Shown here one piece after another: positions 1 to 8,852 of a stretch of 64,000 nucleotides of DNA (position 1 is the first letter of the stretch; each line of letters starts with the position of its first letter). The notes beneath the pieces were generated by a model. That model was not told the origin of the DNA. It saw only the letters and a program-made list of their open reading frames with translations, and searched no databases. The position numbers and the translations under genes were made by a program. Source of the stretch: Bacteroidota bacterium (GTDB lineage: Bacteria; Bacteroidota; Bacteroidia; Cytophagales; Cyclobacteriaceae); the NCBI GenBank assembly GCA_023417785.1, contig JAEZEH010000009.1:20944-84943 (forward strand). Reading direction: 5' to 3'.

Positions 1-130
1 TGACGTTCATAGAAGCGAAGTAGAAATAGTCAAAGAACGAGTAGCCTTTTTGATGAAGCATGCCGTGAATCTTGAGGTTCCCATGGAAGTAGAGGTGGGC
101 GTTGCTGATAACTGGCTCGATGCACATTAA
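1..130 (+). CDS. polA: DNA polymerase I, C-terminal end (partial)
   Basis: Only the last 42 codons lie in the window, read from base 2 to the TAA at 128-130. The encoded tail ends in GVADNWLDAH and is preceded by RSEVEIVKERVAFLMKHAV. This matches the extreme C-terminus of family A DNA polymerases, the end of the palm/fingers polymerase domain. In the family the enzyme fills gaps in repair and removes Okazaki primers in the cytoplasm. The rest of the gene lies before base 1. The identification rests on this short but distinctive tail. The next gene starts 16 bases downstream on the same strand. Confidence 0.8.
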   Translation, partial: DVHRSEVEIVKERVAFLMKHAVNLEVPMEVEVGVADNWLDAH

Positions 131-146
131 TTAACTAAGAAGCACA

Positions 147-1112
147 ATGAATTTTATTCCCGGGAAAAACGATATCACTGAAGCTCATAACCGGATCCAC
201 TCCTTTATTCACGAAACGCCGGTACAAACCTGCCAGAGCATCAACCTTCTCGCAGGGTGCGAGATTTTTTTTAAGTGTGAGAACCTCCAAAAGGGAGGGG
301 CATTCAAGGCGCGTGGTGCGATGAATGCAGTGCTGTTACTGCCTTCGCACGAAAGGGCTAACGGCATTTCGACGCACTCATCGGGGAACCATGCGCAGGC
401 GGTGGCACGGGCGGCACAATTGATAGGGACGAAGTCTTTTATTGTTATGCCGAAAACCGCGGCCGACATAAAAAAGAATGGCGTGATTGCTTACGGGGGT
501 CAGATCTTTGAATGCGAGCCTACACTTGCCGCACGCGAAAGGACCCTTGCAGCAGTTATCATGAAGACCAAAGCAACGGAAATACACCCTTTTAATAACT
601 ATGCGGTTATTGCAGGACAAGCTACCGTCGCGAAGGAATTAATTGAATCCACGCCCCATCTCGATGCGCTTATTGCACCCGTTGGTGGGGGCGGTCTTCT
701 CAGCGGGACCAGCCTCGCCGCAAAATATTTTTCGCCATACACCGAGGTTTATGGCGCTGAACCCGATGGAGCCGATGATGCCTACCGCGCAATGCAGTCT
801 GGGAAAATTGAAACCTCCCAGGCAAACTCCATTGCCGACGGATTACTTACTTCATTGGGAATTAAAACGTTCCCCATAATCCGAAAGAATGTAAAGCAAA
901 TCATTCCCGTATCTGACAAACAGATTATTGATGCAATGAAACTAATTTGGGAGCGCATGAAAATCATTGTCGAACCTTCCGGGGCGGTACCACTCGCCAG
1001 CATTCTTAAAGAGAAGGAGCAATTTGCAGGAAAACGTGTGGGTGTAATTCTAACAGGAGGAAATGTCGATCTTGCGCGGGCGCTGCATTTGTTTTCGACA
1101 ACGTGGAATTAA
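147..1112 (+). CDS. PLP-dependent threonine/serine dehydratase family protein
   Basis: This 321-residue protein is a fold-type II PLP enzyme. The segment CENLQKGGAFKARGA holds the lysine (K54) expected to form the Schiff base. SSGNHAQA (about 78-85) is the substrate-carboxylate loop, and a Gly-rich run GGGGLLSG (about 178-185) binds the PLP phosphate. Family members deaminate threonine or serine to 2-oxoacids, and some racemise serine. The protein has no C-terminal ACT regulatory domain, so it resembles catabolic threonine dehydratase or serine racemase rather than feedback-regulated IlvA. Which reaction it performs cannot be told from sequence. The ATG start sits 16 bases after the polA stop, so co-transcription is possible. 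Confidence 0.85.
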   Translation: MNFIPGKNDITEAHNRIHSFIHETPVQTCQSINLLAGCEIFFKCENLQKGGAFKARGAMNAVLLLPSHERANGISTHSSGNHAQAVARAAQLIGTKSFIVMPKTAADIKKNGVIAYGGQIFECEPTLAARERTLAAVIMKTKATEIHPFNNYAVIAGQATVAKELIESTPHLDALIAPVGGGGLLSGTSLAAKYFSPYTEVYGAEPDGADDAYRAMQSGKIETSQANSIADGLLTSLGIKTFPIIRKNVKQIIPVSDKQIIDAMKLIWERMKIIVEPSGAVPLASILKEKEQFAGKRVGVILTGGNVDLARALHLFSTTWN

Positions 1113-1135
1113 CTGAAATTTCTTCCTTCGAAAGA

Positions 1136-1175
1136 TAAAAAAGAACGTCCTGAGCATATTCACTCAAGACGTTCT
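1136..1175 (-). terminator. Rho-independent terminator of the M1 peptidase operon
   Basis: AGAACGTC at 1142-1149 pairs with GACGTTCT at 1168-1175, with an extra TGAG/CTCA inner helix. Read on the minus strand, the hairpin is followed by a T run (complement of 1136-1141). It lies just past the stop codon at 1185 and fits termination of the minus-strand peptidase genes. Confidence 0.7.
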
Positions 1176-1184
1176 GTAAATGAG

Positions 1185-3431
1185 TTATTTCTTTTTCTTG
1201 AACTGATCGAACTTCGAGTTTGAATCGCTTTTTGGGAAGATGTTGTTGCTAACTTCCACATCTGCCAGGTCACCGTTTGGATCAATCACAATGTTGGTGA
1301 CTTCCTTGTCCTTGATAAACACTTTGGTGACCTCATTTTCATTTGATCGCCAGATTTCGGCTGGTACTTTTTCAATTTCTTTCGATCCATCTTTGAAAGT
1401 CCATTCGACAATGATTGGTGTGACAAGCCCTCCGGCATTCCTGAATTTCAGTTCGTAGATATTTTTGTCAGCAAGGTCCTTTTTGATCTGGTTGTCATCA
1501 ACCCGATTCCGAAACTCGCCATAGTAATTGTCGGGTGTGTTGGTGAGTGTAAACTCCTGAGGCCCGTTCGAAAAGTCCGACGGTGGCTGATCACCGGATG
1601 CAGAGGCTGTTCCACCCGAAAGGTTGCCCTGTTTTACTTTGAGCTTCTTCTTCTCAAGTTCGGGTTGGTCAACTTTCAGTTTGAACCACTTCACTTCAGC
1701 CAGGTCTACATCAACGTGGTCGGTGCCATAAAACCATCCTCTCCAGAACCAGTCAAGATCAACCCCCGAAGCATCTTCCATCGTGCGAAAGAAATCCGCT
1801 GGTTTAGGGTGTTTGAACGCCCATCGCTGTGCGTATTCTCTTAGCGCCTGATCGAAAAGTTCGGGGCCCATAACAGTTTCGCGTAATACAGTTAAAGCGG
1901 CAGCGGGTTTGGTATATGCATTCGGTCCGAACTCATATCCGCGGATGTTATCCGACATTGCCATGATTGGACGCATCTGGCTTTTTTCACCTTTCATAAA
2001 GGGTACAATTCCTTTAGGCGTTCCACGGTTGCCGGCGAGATCCGGGTAACGGATACGCATGGTCTCTTTTTCCAGGAATGTGTTCAGCCCTTCGTCCATC
2101 CATGACCATTGACGTTCATCGGAGTTTACGATCATGGGAAAGAAGTTGTGTCCAACCTCGTGTACAATTACCATGATCATGCTGTAGAGTGTCTGTTGCG
2201 AGTAAGTACCATCGGGATTGGGGCGCCCACCGTTGTAACAGATCATAGGATATTCCATTCCCTGGTTTGCGGTGTGTACCGAATAGGCAACGGGATACGG
2301 ATAGTCGAAGGAGCGTTCTGAATAAACTTCCAGCGCATTCTTGATCGCCCTGGTTGATTCTTTCTCCCATAACGGATTTCCCTCCTTGGGGTAGAGCGAC
2401 ATTGCAAGTGGTGTCTTGTCATTCAGCTTAACGGCCTGTGCATCCCAGATGAATTTTCGCGAAGAAGCAAAAGCGAAATCGCGTACGTCCTCTGCGTAGA
2501 ATTCCCACGTACTCTTTTTTGAAGAACGGGTTTTCTCTTTTTGTGCAGCCTCTTCAGGCGTAACGATGAACACTGGGTTATCAAAATTTTTCTTCGCGCG
2601 GGCAAAACGTTCCTGCTGTTCTTTAGTGAGGACTTCCTGGGGATTCTGGATTTCACCCGTCGCGCCTACGATGTGGTCACTCGGCACTGTAATGCGAACA
2701 CGATAATTTCCAAAGGTAAGGGCAAATTCTCCCTGGCCAAGGAACTGCTTGTTTTGCCACCCCTCGTAATCGTCAAACACGCACATACGCGGAAACCATT
2801 GGGCGAAGGTGTATACATAGTTTTTATCTTCAGGGAAATACTCATAGCCGCCGCGGTCCATCAGCACCTTATTGCGGTCCTTCTCCTGAAAGCTCCAGTC
2901 AATACTGAATTCGAATTTTTCTCCTGTCTTGAGCGGCGCGGGCAGGTCCACACGCATCATCGTATTGTTGATGACATAAGAAAGAGCCTTACCTTTTGAG
3001 TCTTTCACGGAGCCAATGGTATATCCACCATCATAATCGTCTGGTGCGCCCGACGTATAGCTGAAGAACTTTGCAGGCACAGAATCCTGAACACTTCCGG
3101 TTCGCGAGGCGCCGGTCATGCTGGATTGATCGAACAGATTCTGGTCAAGCTGCAACCAAAGATACTTTAATGGTTCCGGTGCATTGTTGTGGTAGGTAAT
3201 CGTTTCGGATCCCTTCAATACCTGAGTGTTGTCGTCAACCTCTACATTGATAACATAGTCGGCTCGCTGCTGCCAGTATCTGGCACCGGGTGCTCCGGAG
3301 GCAGTGCGGTAAGCATTAGGCGTTGGAAGCACCTGTTCGAGTTGTTCAAACTTGCCTTTCCACTCAGGCTGCTGAGCGAAAGTCGAAGCCCCGCCTACAA
3401 AGCAAAGGGCGAATAATAGTCGGCGTGTCAT
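1185..3431 (-). CDS. M1 family metallopeptidase, paralog 1
   Basis: This 748-residue secreted zinc peptidase of the gluzincin clan has a signal peptide at residues 1-19 (ending CFVGGASTFAQ). The zinc site is HEVGH at H424-H428, followed after 18 residues by the third ligand E447 in MDEGLN. The exopeptidase motif, GxMEN in classical M1 enzymes, reads GMEYPM here, as is usual for this Bacteroidota subgroup. An N-terminal beta-saddle domain precedes the catalytic domain, and a beta-rich C-terminal region ends in a lysine-rich tail. It is expected to trim peptides in the periplasm or outside the cell. It follows a close paralog by 71 bases on the same strand, so the two look like a tandem duplication in one operon. 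Confidence 0.9.
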   Translation of the reverse strand: MTRRLLFALCFVGGASTFAQQPEWKGKFEQLEQVLPTPNAYRTASGAPGARYWQQRADYVINVEVDDNTQVLKGSETITYHNNAPEPLKYLWLQLDQNLFDQSSMTGASRTGSVQDSVPAKFFSYTSGAPDDYDGGYTIGSVKDSKGKALSYVINNTMMRVDLPAPLKTGEKFEFSIDWSFQEKDRNKVLMDRGGYEYFPEDKNYVYTFAQWFPRMCVFDDYEGWQNKQFLGQGEFALTFGNYRVRITVPSDHIVGATGEIQNPQEVLTKEQQERFARAKKNFDNPVFIVTPEEAAQKEKTRSSKKSTWEFYAEDVRDFAFASSRKFIWDAQAVKLNDKTPLAMSLYPKEGNPLWEKESTRAIKNALEVYSERSFDYPYPVAYSVHTANQGMEYPMICYNGGRPNPDGTYSQQTLYSMIMVIVHEVGHNFFPMIVNSDERQWSWMDEGLNTFLEKETMRIRYPDLAGNRGTPKGIVPFMKGEKSQMRPIMAMSDNIRGYEFGPNAYTKPAAALTVLRETVMGPELFDQALREYAQRWAFKHPKPADFFRTMEDASGVDLDWFWRGWFYGTDHVDVDLAEVKWFKLKVDQPELEKKKLKVKQGNLSGGTASASGDQPPSDFSNGPQEFTLTNTPDNYYGEFRNRVDDNQIKKDLADKNIYELKFRNAGGLVTPIIVEWTFKDGSKEIEKVPAEIWRSNENEVTKVFIKDKEVTNIVIDPNGDLADVEVSNNIFPKSDSNSKFDQFKKKK

Positions 3432-3470
3432 TTAGTAATTAGAGTCATGGTGGGTAATATTAGTAGAGAA

Positions 3471-3498
3471 GATACCGGATATTTACGTATCCGGTATC
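3471..3498 (-). terminator. Perfect hairpin between the two M1 peptidase genes
   Basis: GATACCGGATA (3471-3481) and TATCCGGTATC (3488-3498) form an 11-bp perfect stem with a 6-base loop. It lies between the upstream paralog's stop (3503) and the downstream paralog's start (3431). On the minus strand the following bases are only pyrimidine-rich (TTCTCTAC), so termination is probably partial. The hairpin may instead set the ratio of the two peptidases or protect the upstream mRNA. Confidence 0.5.
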
Positions 3499-3502
3499 CA
3501 GG

Positions 3503-5722
3503 TCAATTTGATTTCTTCTTAAACTCGTCGAACCGGGAAGTTCCTTCAGGTAGCTTAGGGAAGACGTTGTTGAGCGTATTTACGTCGCTGGTCTCCAGCA
3601 TCGGATCAAGGACAACTTTCACAACTTCTTTCTCTTTGATGAACACCTTGCTGATTCTTGATTCGTTTGACCGCCAGATTTCGGCAGGAACCCGTTCAAC
3701 TTCTTTCGTGCCATCCTTAAATGTCCATTCGAGAATTACGGGCATTACAAGGCCGCCCCTGTTCGAAAGTTTTACCTCGTAGATATTTTTACCGGCTATC
3801 CGCTGCATGATCTCCTGATCATCCACCGAGTTTCTGAACTCGCCGTTGTACTGCGGGTTAGTCTCCATTAATGTGAAGGAGGCCGGTCCGCTTTCAAAGT
3901 TCGTGGCCGGACCATCGGAAGTCTTCGGCTGTTTTACTGTCACATTTTTCTTTTCGGGGTCAACATTTGGCGGATTCATCCTGAACCACTTCACCTCATC
4001 GAGCGAAATGTCTACCTGGTCCGTTGTATAGAACCAGCCCCGCCAGAACCAGTCGAGGTCAACGGCTGATGCATCTTCTATTGTCCGGAAGAAATCGGCC
4101 GGTTTGGGGTGTTTGAATGCCCAACGTTCCGCGTACTCCTTGAATGCGCGGTCAAAAAGTTCCGGACCCATTATCGTTTGACGGAGCATATACAACCCCG
4201 CGGCGGCTTTGGCATATTGTTCGGCACCGAAATATATAACCTGCTCCGAATTCGTCATCAGCGGGCGCATCAGACTTTTGTCACCTTTCATGTAACCAAC
4301 TATTTCAGAAGGCTTACCCCGAGTCCAGTTGATATCCGGATAGCGCTCCAGCTCCGTCAGAAGCTGAACAAAGCTGTTGAGACCTTCGTCCATCCAGGTT
4401 GACTGGCGTTCATCGTTGTTGATAATCATCGGAAAGAAATTGTGGCCAACCTCGTGCACGATAACACCGATCATACCCTGCCGCAACTGAGGGGATATCC
4501 GTCCATCCTTTGTTGGTCTGCCGTAGTTGAAACAGATCATTGGATATTCCATCCCGATGCTCGCGGCATGAACGGAGATCGCCACCGGATAAGGGTATTC
4601 AATTGTTAAGCGTGAGTACACTTCAAGCGTGTTTTTAACGGCCTTGGTAGATTCTTTTTCCCAGAGAGGATTTCCCTCCTTCGGATAAAATGACATCGCC
4701 AGCGGAGTCTTGTCTCCGATCTTTACCGCCTGGGCGTCCCAGATAAACTTGCGGGAAGACGCGAAGGCAAAGTCACGCACATTTTCCCCATGAAAAACCC
4801 AGGTCTTTTGTGCCGTGCTTTTGGTTTTTTCTTTTTTGGCTGCCTCGGCCTCAGTAACGATTAACACGGGTTTGTCAAACGTGGTCTCTGCTTTGCGAAG
4901 GCGGTCCATTTCCGTTTTCGTAAGTACGTCCTGCGGATTTTGTAGCGTGCCGGTTGCGGCGACGATGTGATCGGCGGGAACGGTGATCTTCACTTCGTAA
5001 TTTCCAAAGGGCAACGCGAACTCACCGTTACCGAGGAATTGTTTGTTTTGCCAGCCTTCATAATCATCGTACACGCACATCCTGGGAAAGAACTGCGCGA
5101 TGGTGTATACATAGTTTTTGTCCTCAGGGAAATATTCCAACCCGCTTCTTTCGCGAAAAATGTTTCGGTCGTTGATGTTGAATGACCAGCTGATACGAAA
5201 AGAATACTTTCCGCCGGGTTTGAGAGCCGAAGGCAGGTCGACACGCATCATGGTGTTGTTGATGATATGGGGAAGCTTGTTGCCAGCTTCGTCGGTAACC
5301 TCCTGAATATTGAATCCGCCCTCAAAGCTGGAGACTTTATCTGCGTAGCTTTTCGCTGATACCGAGTCCCGTACTCTTCCGGTGTCGGTCGAGCCGAGAG
5401 TATTTTCTTTTGAAAGGATATTCTGGTCGAGCTGAAGCCAAAGGTATTTCAGCACATCCGGCGAGTTATTATGGTAAGTAATGGTTTCGGAACCGGATAT
5501 GCGCTGGGAATTGTCATCAAGGGTGACGTCAATTTTGTAATCTGCCTGTTGCTGCCAATATTCCGGACCGGGTGCACCCGAGCCCGACCGGTACTCATTC
5601 GGGGTAGGCAGTACTGGTCCAAGTTGTTCAAACTTCCCCCCCCAGGTTGGGGGAGTCTCCTGTGCCTGTATCAGGATGGGGACAAAAAGCAAAACGAGAA
5701 AAGTGAAGCGAATCATTTTCAT
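3503..5722 (-). CDS. M1 family metallopeptidase, paralog 2
   Basis: This 739-residue paralog has the same architecture as its downstream neighbour: signal peptide (about 1-20, LVLLFVPILIQAQ), beta-saddle domain, catalytic domain and C-terminal beta domain. The zinc ligands are H423, H427 (HEVGH) and E446 in MDEGLN, and the GMEYPM motif is intact. Both copies therefore look active. Long stretches are identical between the two (for example HPKPADFFRT and DWFWRGWFY), while the linker before the C-terminal domain differs in length and composition. The gene begins 12 bases after the hupE-like stop, which implies one transcript hupE-M1-M1. Substrate preference cannot be read from sequence. Confidence 0.9.
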   Translation of the reverse strand: MKMIRFTFLVLLFVPILIQAQETPPTWGGKFEQLGPVLPTPNEYRSGSGAPGPEYWQQQADYKIDVTLDDNSQRISGSETITYHNNSPDVLKYLWLQLDQNILSKENTLGSTDTGRVRDSVSAKSYADKVSSFEGGFNIQEVTDEAGNKLPHIINNTMMRVDLPSALKPGGKYSFRISWSFNINDRNIFRERSGLEYFPEDKNYVYTIAQFFPRMCVYDDYEGWQNKQFLGNGEFALPFGNYEVKITVPADHIVAATGTLQNPQDVLTKTEMDRLRKAETTFDKPVLIVTEAEAAKKEKTKSTAQKTWVFHGENVRDFAFASSRKFIWDAQAVKIGDKTPLAMSFYPKEGNPLWEKESTKAVKNTLEVYSRLTIEYPYPVAISVHAASIGMEYPMICFNYGRPTKDGRISPQLRQGMIGVIVHEVGHNFFPMIINNDERQSTWMDEGLNSFVQLLTELERYPDINWTRGKPSEIVGYMKGDKSLMRPLMTNSEQVIYFGAEQYAKAAAGLYMLRQTIMGPELFDRAFKEYAERWAFKHPKPADFFRTIEDASAVDLDWFWRGWFYTTDQVDISLDEVKWFRMNPPNVDPEKKNVTVKQPKTSDGPATNFESGPASFTLMETNPQYNGEFRNSVDDQEIMQRIAGKNIYEVKLSNRGGLVMPVILEWTFKDGTKEVERVPAEIWRSNESRISKVFIKEKEVVKVVLDPMLETSDVNTLNNVFPKLPEGTSRFDEFKKKSN

Positions 5723-5734
5723 GGATTAATAGAG

Positions 5735-6328
5735 TTATTCAGTCCAATATGCGGCGTCTTTCATCAGAACGAGCGAAATTCCGGCGATAGCGGAGGATAT
5801 CACCATTTTCCAGTCACGACGGTTTACGCCAAATAAATCGACAAAAAGAAACGTCGCCGAGAGGAAGATTCCAACAATAATTATTTGACCAAACTCAAGG
5901 CCGATATTAAAGGCCAATAGCTGGGATATGATACTTCGGTCTTTCCCGAGGATAGCGCGGAAGTAATTGGAAAACCCCAGGCCGTGTATGAGCCCGAAGA
6001 CCAATGCATAAACATAATTGATATGGACGTTCCGTTGGTGAATCGTGTCTTCGTCTTTAAAGAGGTTTGACACTGCAGCAATAAAGATTGTAAGGGGGAT
6101 CAGGAACTCGACCAGTTCTTCATTTACGGGGATAATCCCGAGGCTGGCGAGTGCCAGGGTGAGCGTATGGCCAAGGGTAAACGCCGTGACCAGAATAAGA
6201 ATCTGCTTCCAGTCACGAACCACATACAGGGAGCATAATGCAATAATAAAAAGGATATGGTCGTATCCGAACCGGTAATCAAGGATATGGTCTCTTCCTT
6301 CAGCGAAGTAAACCTGGAATTCACTCAT
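5735..6328 (-). CDS. HupE/UreJ-like integral membrane protein
   Basis: This 197-residue polytopic membrane protein has about six hydrophobic segments. Its N-terminal signature GRDHILDYRFGYDHILFI contains the paired DH motifs of the HupE/UreJ_2 family (PF13795). HupE and UreJ proteins are linked to nickel uptake for hydrogenase and urease. No such enzyme is present here, so the metal and role are open. It is the first gene of the minus-strand unit carrying the two zinc peptidases, and it diverges from the DUF6702 gene at 6452. Members of this family next to M1 peptidases may serve metal supply or membrane delivery, but that is inference. Confidence 0.75.
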   Translation of the reverse strand: MSEFQVYFAEGRDHILDYRFGYDHILFIIALCSLYVVRDWKQILILVTAFTLGHTLTLALASLGIIPVNEELVEFLIPLTIFIAAVSNLFKDEDTIHQRNVHINYVYALVFGLIHGLGFSNYFRAILGKDRSIISQLLAFNIGLEFGQIIIVGIFLSATFLFVDLFGVNRRDWKMVISSAIAGISLVLMKDAAYWTE

Positions 6329-6417
6329 AGGTTAATGAAATTTGGCCGCCAATAATACACCATTTCTCTGATTTGAAAGAATCCTTACGCAACCGGCGAA
6401 TTTAACTGTTTCGGTAT

Positions 6418-6425
6418 TATTTTTG
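6418..6425 (+). promoter_or_regulatory. -7 element TATTTTTG before the DUF6702 gene
   Basis: TATTTTTG fits the Bacteroidota -7 consensus TAnnTTTG exactly and lies 26 bases before the ATG at 6452. No convincing TTTG stands at the expected -33 distance, so the promoter call is moderate. Confidence 0.4.
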
Positions 6426-6451
6426 GCTCTTATTTTTTGAGGCTCACGTTG

Positions 6452-6952
6452 ATGTACGGTTCTTTTTTGATCACCCTCTTTATTCTGATCTCTGGTTTTG
6501 GCTCTCCAGCCATGCATCCTTTACACGTGAGTGTCACGGAGATTGAATGGGACGAAAAGGACAAGGCTCTAGAGATCATGATGCGTGTTTTTATGGATGA
6601 CCTTGAGCTCGCGTTTCGGCAGCGGTATGCCAACCCTTCGCTCGATATTCTTAACGCCGGAGATCCTTCGCTGGATAAAATGATGGATGCCTATCTGAAC
6701 GAACGGTTTTCGGTTGTCGTTGACGGGAGAAAACAAGCGCTGAATTATCTGGGGCATGAACGCGACGGTGAAGCTTTCGTCTTTTATATCGAAATCAGCC
6801 GGTTAAAAAAATGGAACCGTATTCGAATAGTAAACACCGTGCTGATGGAGCTTTATGATGACCAATCGCATTTGGTTCACGTAACCGCGTCAGGCAAAAT
6901 AAGAAGTCTACGGTTGACTAAAAGCAATTCATCAGGAGAACTATCGTTCTAA
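6452..6952 (+). CDS. DUF6702 family secreted protein
   Basis: This 166-residue protein starts at the ATG at 6452; an in-frame TTG at 6437 is less likely. A signal peptide (FLITLFILISGFGSPA) is followed by MHPLHVSVTEIEWDEK, the opening typical of the DUF6702 family of Bacteroidota. The body predicts beta strands and a helix, with no catalytic motif. The family has no established function but is repeatedly found beside M1 peptidases and HupE-like proteins, as it is here in divergent orientation. The stop is only 7 bases before the gldB-like start, so the two genes are probably translated from one mRNA. Confidence 0.7.
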   Translation: MYGSFLITLFILISGFGSPAMHPLHVSVTEIEWDEKDKALEIMMRVFMDDLELAFRQRYANPSLDILNAGDPSLDKMMDAYLNERFSVVVDGRKQALNYLGHERDGEAFVFYIEISRLKKWNRIRIVNTVLMELYDDQSHLVHVTASGKIRSLRLTKSNSSGELSF

Positions 6953-6959
6953 CATCGAA

Positions 6960-7994
6960 ATGAAAAGAATGCAAAATTGTGCACGTAAGCTTAAACTGTT
7001 CCGGGGAACCACCTTCGCACTATTAGCCTTGCTTTTGTGGGCATGCGGCGATGCCAGGGAGGAATGCGTTAAGGCGCCGGATGTGTCCCGGATTAGTGTT
7101 GATCTTCAATTTGAATCTTATGGGGATTCGCTGGCGAACATAACTACTAAGGATGAGCTCGTTGAATTCTTCACGCGGCAACCCGTAATGCGCGATTTCA
7201 TTTTCAGGCGGTCTGAGTATCCGAATGATTCCGTTTTTATCAAAGAGATTCACGCGCGGCTGACCAACCCCTACATGGACACATTGCTCGCCGAAACAAG
7301 AAGGATTTTCGGGGACCAGAGTGAACTGAAAAAAGAATTTGAAAACGCTTTTCGAAACCTGAAGTCGTTTTACCCGGATGTAAAAATACCCGTAATCCGG
7401 ACGGTGATCTCCGGTTTGGACGCAGACATTTTCATGTCTGACTCGCTGATAATAGTTGGTCTTGACTACTACCTCGGGGCCGAGGGCAAGTACAGGCCCA
7501 AAATGTATGATTACCTCTTGCGAAAGTATGATCCGGAGGACATTGTTCCAAGCGTCATGCTAGTCTACGGCATCGATGAAAGATTCAATAAAACAAGCTT
7601 GAAAGACAAGACCGTTCTGGCCGACATGGTTGCGTACGGGAAGTCGTTTTATTTCGCGAAAAGGATGCTGCCCTGCATCCCGGACAGCGTGCTGATTTCG
7701 TATACCGACGAAGAAATCCGGGGATCACGAAAAAACCAGGATTTAATCTGGGCCCGTTTTATCGAGAGCGAGGTGCTTTATTCAACAAGCCATCTGGTGA
7801 AAAAGGACTATCTGGGTGAACGACCTGCAACGATTCAGGTAGGCGAGAAGTGCCCGGGACGAATCGGCCAGTGGGTTGGCTGGCAAATTGTTGAAAAATA
7901 CATGGATCAACACCCGAACATCACACTCCAACAGCTGATGGCCACCGAAAACGCCCAAATGCTTTTCCAGGAATCCAGATACAAACCCAAATAG
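6960..7994 (+). CDS. gldB: Gliding motility lipoprotein GldB-like
   Basis: This 344-residue lipoprotein has a signal sequence with lipobox LLLWAC (Cys29). Family-typical segments include the early DLQFES, the central IIVGLDYYLG, PEDIVPSVMLVYGI, and late GRIGQWVGWQIVEKY. GldB is an envelope lipoprotein needed for gliding motility and secretion in Flavobacterium johnsoniae. Homologs also occur in non-gliding Bacteroidota, so motility is not proven. Two His/Glu-containing segments suggest a peptidase-like fold but no active site can be assigned. It lies 7 bases after the DUF6702 gene, with no other gld genes nearby. Confidence 0.75.
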   Translation: MKRMQNCARKLKLFRGTTFALLALLLWACGDAREECVKAPDVSRISVDLQFESYGDSLANITTKDELVEFFTRQPVMRDFIFRRSEYPNDSVFIKEIHARLTNPYMDTLLAETRRIFGDQSELKKEFENAFRNLKSFYPDVKIPVIRTVISGLDADIFMSDSLIIVGLDYYLGAEGKYRPKMYDYLLRKYDPEDIVPSVMLVYGIDERFNKTSLKDKTVLADMVAYGKSFYFAKRMLPCIPDSVLISYTDEEIRGSRKNQDLIWARFIESEVLYSTSHLVKKDYLGERPATIQVGEKCPGRIGQWVGWQIVEKYMDQHPNITLQQLMATENAQMLFQESRYKPK

Positions 7995-8046
7995 CAAATC
8001 TCCCCTCGAATTACCGGTTCCGGCTGGACCAACACGGTTTAGTTTA

Positions 8047-8054
8047 TATCTTTG
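8047..8054 (+). promoter_or_regulatory. -7 element TATCTTTG before tpiA
   Basis: TATCTTTG is an exact match to the Bacteroidota -7 consensus, 25 bases upstream of the tpiA ATG at 8080. The -33 region reads GCTGG at about the right distance, which is a weak match. Confidence 0.5.
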
Positions 8055-8079
8055 ACGCCACCTATAATCTATAAAACAT

Positions 8080-8841
8080 ATGCGTCAAAAAATTGTAGCC
8101 GGAAACTGGAAAATGAACAAGACCCTTGAGGAAGCCAATATTCTGGCTTCTGAAGTTACCGGAATGGTCGATGATGAAGTTCGTGGGGATGTAAAAGTGG
8201 TCTTCTGTGTACCGTTTCCTTTTTTGTTACCCGTCAAGAATATACTTGGTAATCATTCCCGGATTTCGGTTGGTGCTCAGAATTGCAGCGATCAGGAATC
8301 CGGAGCCTTCACGGGTGAGGTATCTGCACCGATGCTGAAGTCTATGAATATTCCTTACGTGATCCTCGGACATAGCGAACGAAGACAATACTACGGCGAG
8401 GATTCAAAACTCCTTGCGAAAAAAGTTGATGTTGCCTTGAAACATGGACTTACGCCCATATTCTGTTGCGGAGAGCCACTGGAAGTCCGGGAAGCTAATA
8501 ATCATGAGAAACTCGTGACGTCTCAGGTCGGGGAAAGCCTTTTCCATCTGGACGCCGACGCAATGAAAAAGATAGTTCTCGCCTACGAACCGGTGTGGGC
8601 AATTGGTACGGGCAAAACAGCCTCTTCCCAACAAGCTCAGGATATGCATAAGGTGATTCGCCAGCATATTGCTGGAAAGTATGGCCAGGATGTCGCCGAC
8701 TCAATCACCATTCTTTACGGCGGCAGTGTTAACGCCGGAAATGCCAAAGAACTATTCGCCTGCCCTGACGTCGATGGGGGACTGGTCGGAGGAGCGTCGC
8801 TTAAATCCCGTGAGTTTACCGACGTTATCAAAGGAATGTAA
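8080..8841 (+). CDS. tpiA: Triose-phosphate isomerase
   Basis: This 253-residue cytoplasmic TIM barrel interconverts dihydroxyacetone phosphate and glyceraldehyde 3-phosphate in glycolysis and gluconeogenesis. The catalytic residues are all visible: Asn and Lys in AGNWKMN near the N-terminus, His in LGHSERR, and Glu in AYEPVWAIGTGKTA (loop 6). The phosphate-binding YGGSV and GLVGGASL are near the C-terminus. The length is normal. prmA begins 11 bases after the stop, so the two form an operon. Confidence 0.97.
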   Translation: MRQKIVAGNWKMNKTLEEANILASEVTGMVDDEVRGDVKVVFCVPFPFLLPVKNILGNHSRISVGAQNCSDQESGAFTGEVSAPMLKSMNIPYVILGHSERRQYYGEDSKLLAKKVDVALKHGLTPIFCCGEPLEVREANNHEKLVTSQVGESLFHLDADAMKKIVLAYEPVWAIGTGKTASSQQAQDMHKVIRQHIAGKYGQDVADSITILYGGSVNAGNAKELFACPDVDGGLVGGASLKSREFTDVIKGM

Positions 8842-8852
8842 TCTCACCGTTC

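Noticed and set aside
2541..2999. A 152-codon plus-strand frame opposite the M1 peptidase gene
   Set aside because: It is an antisense shadow of a well-conserved gene, with no signal or domain.
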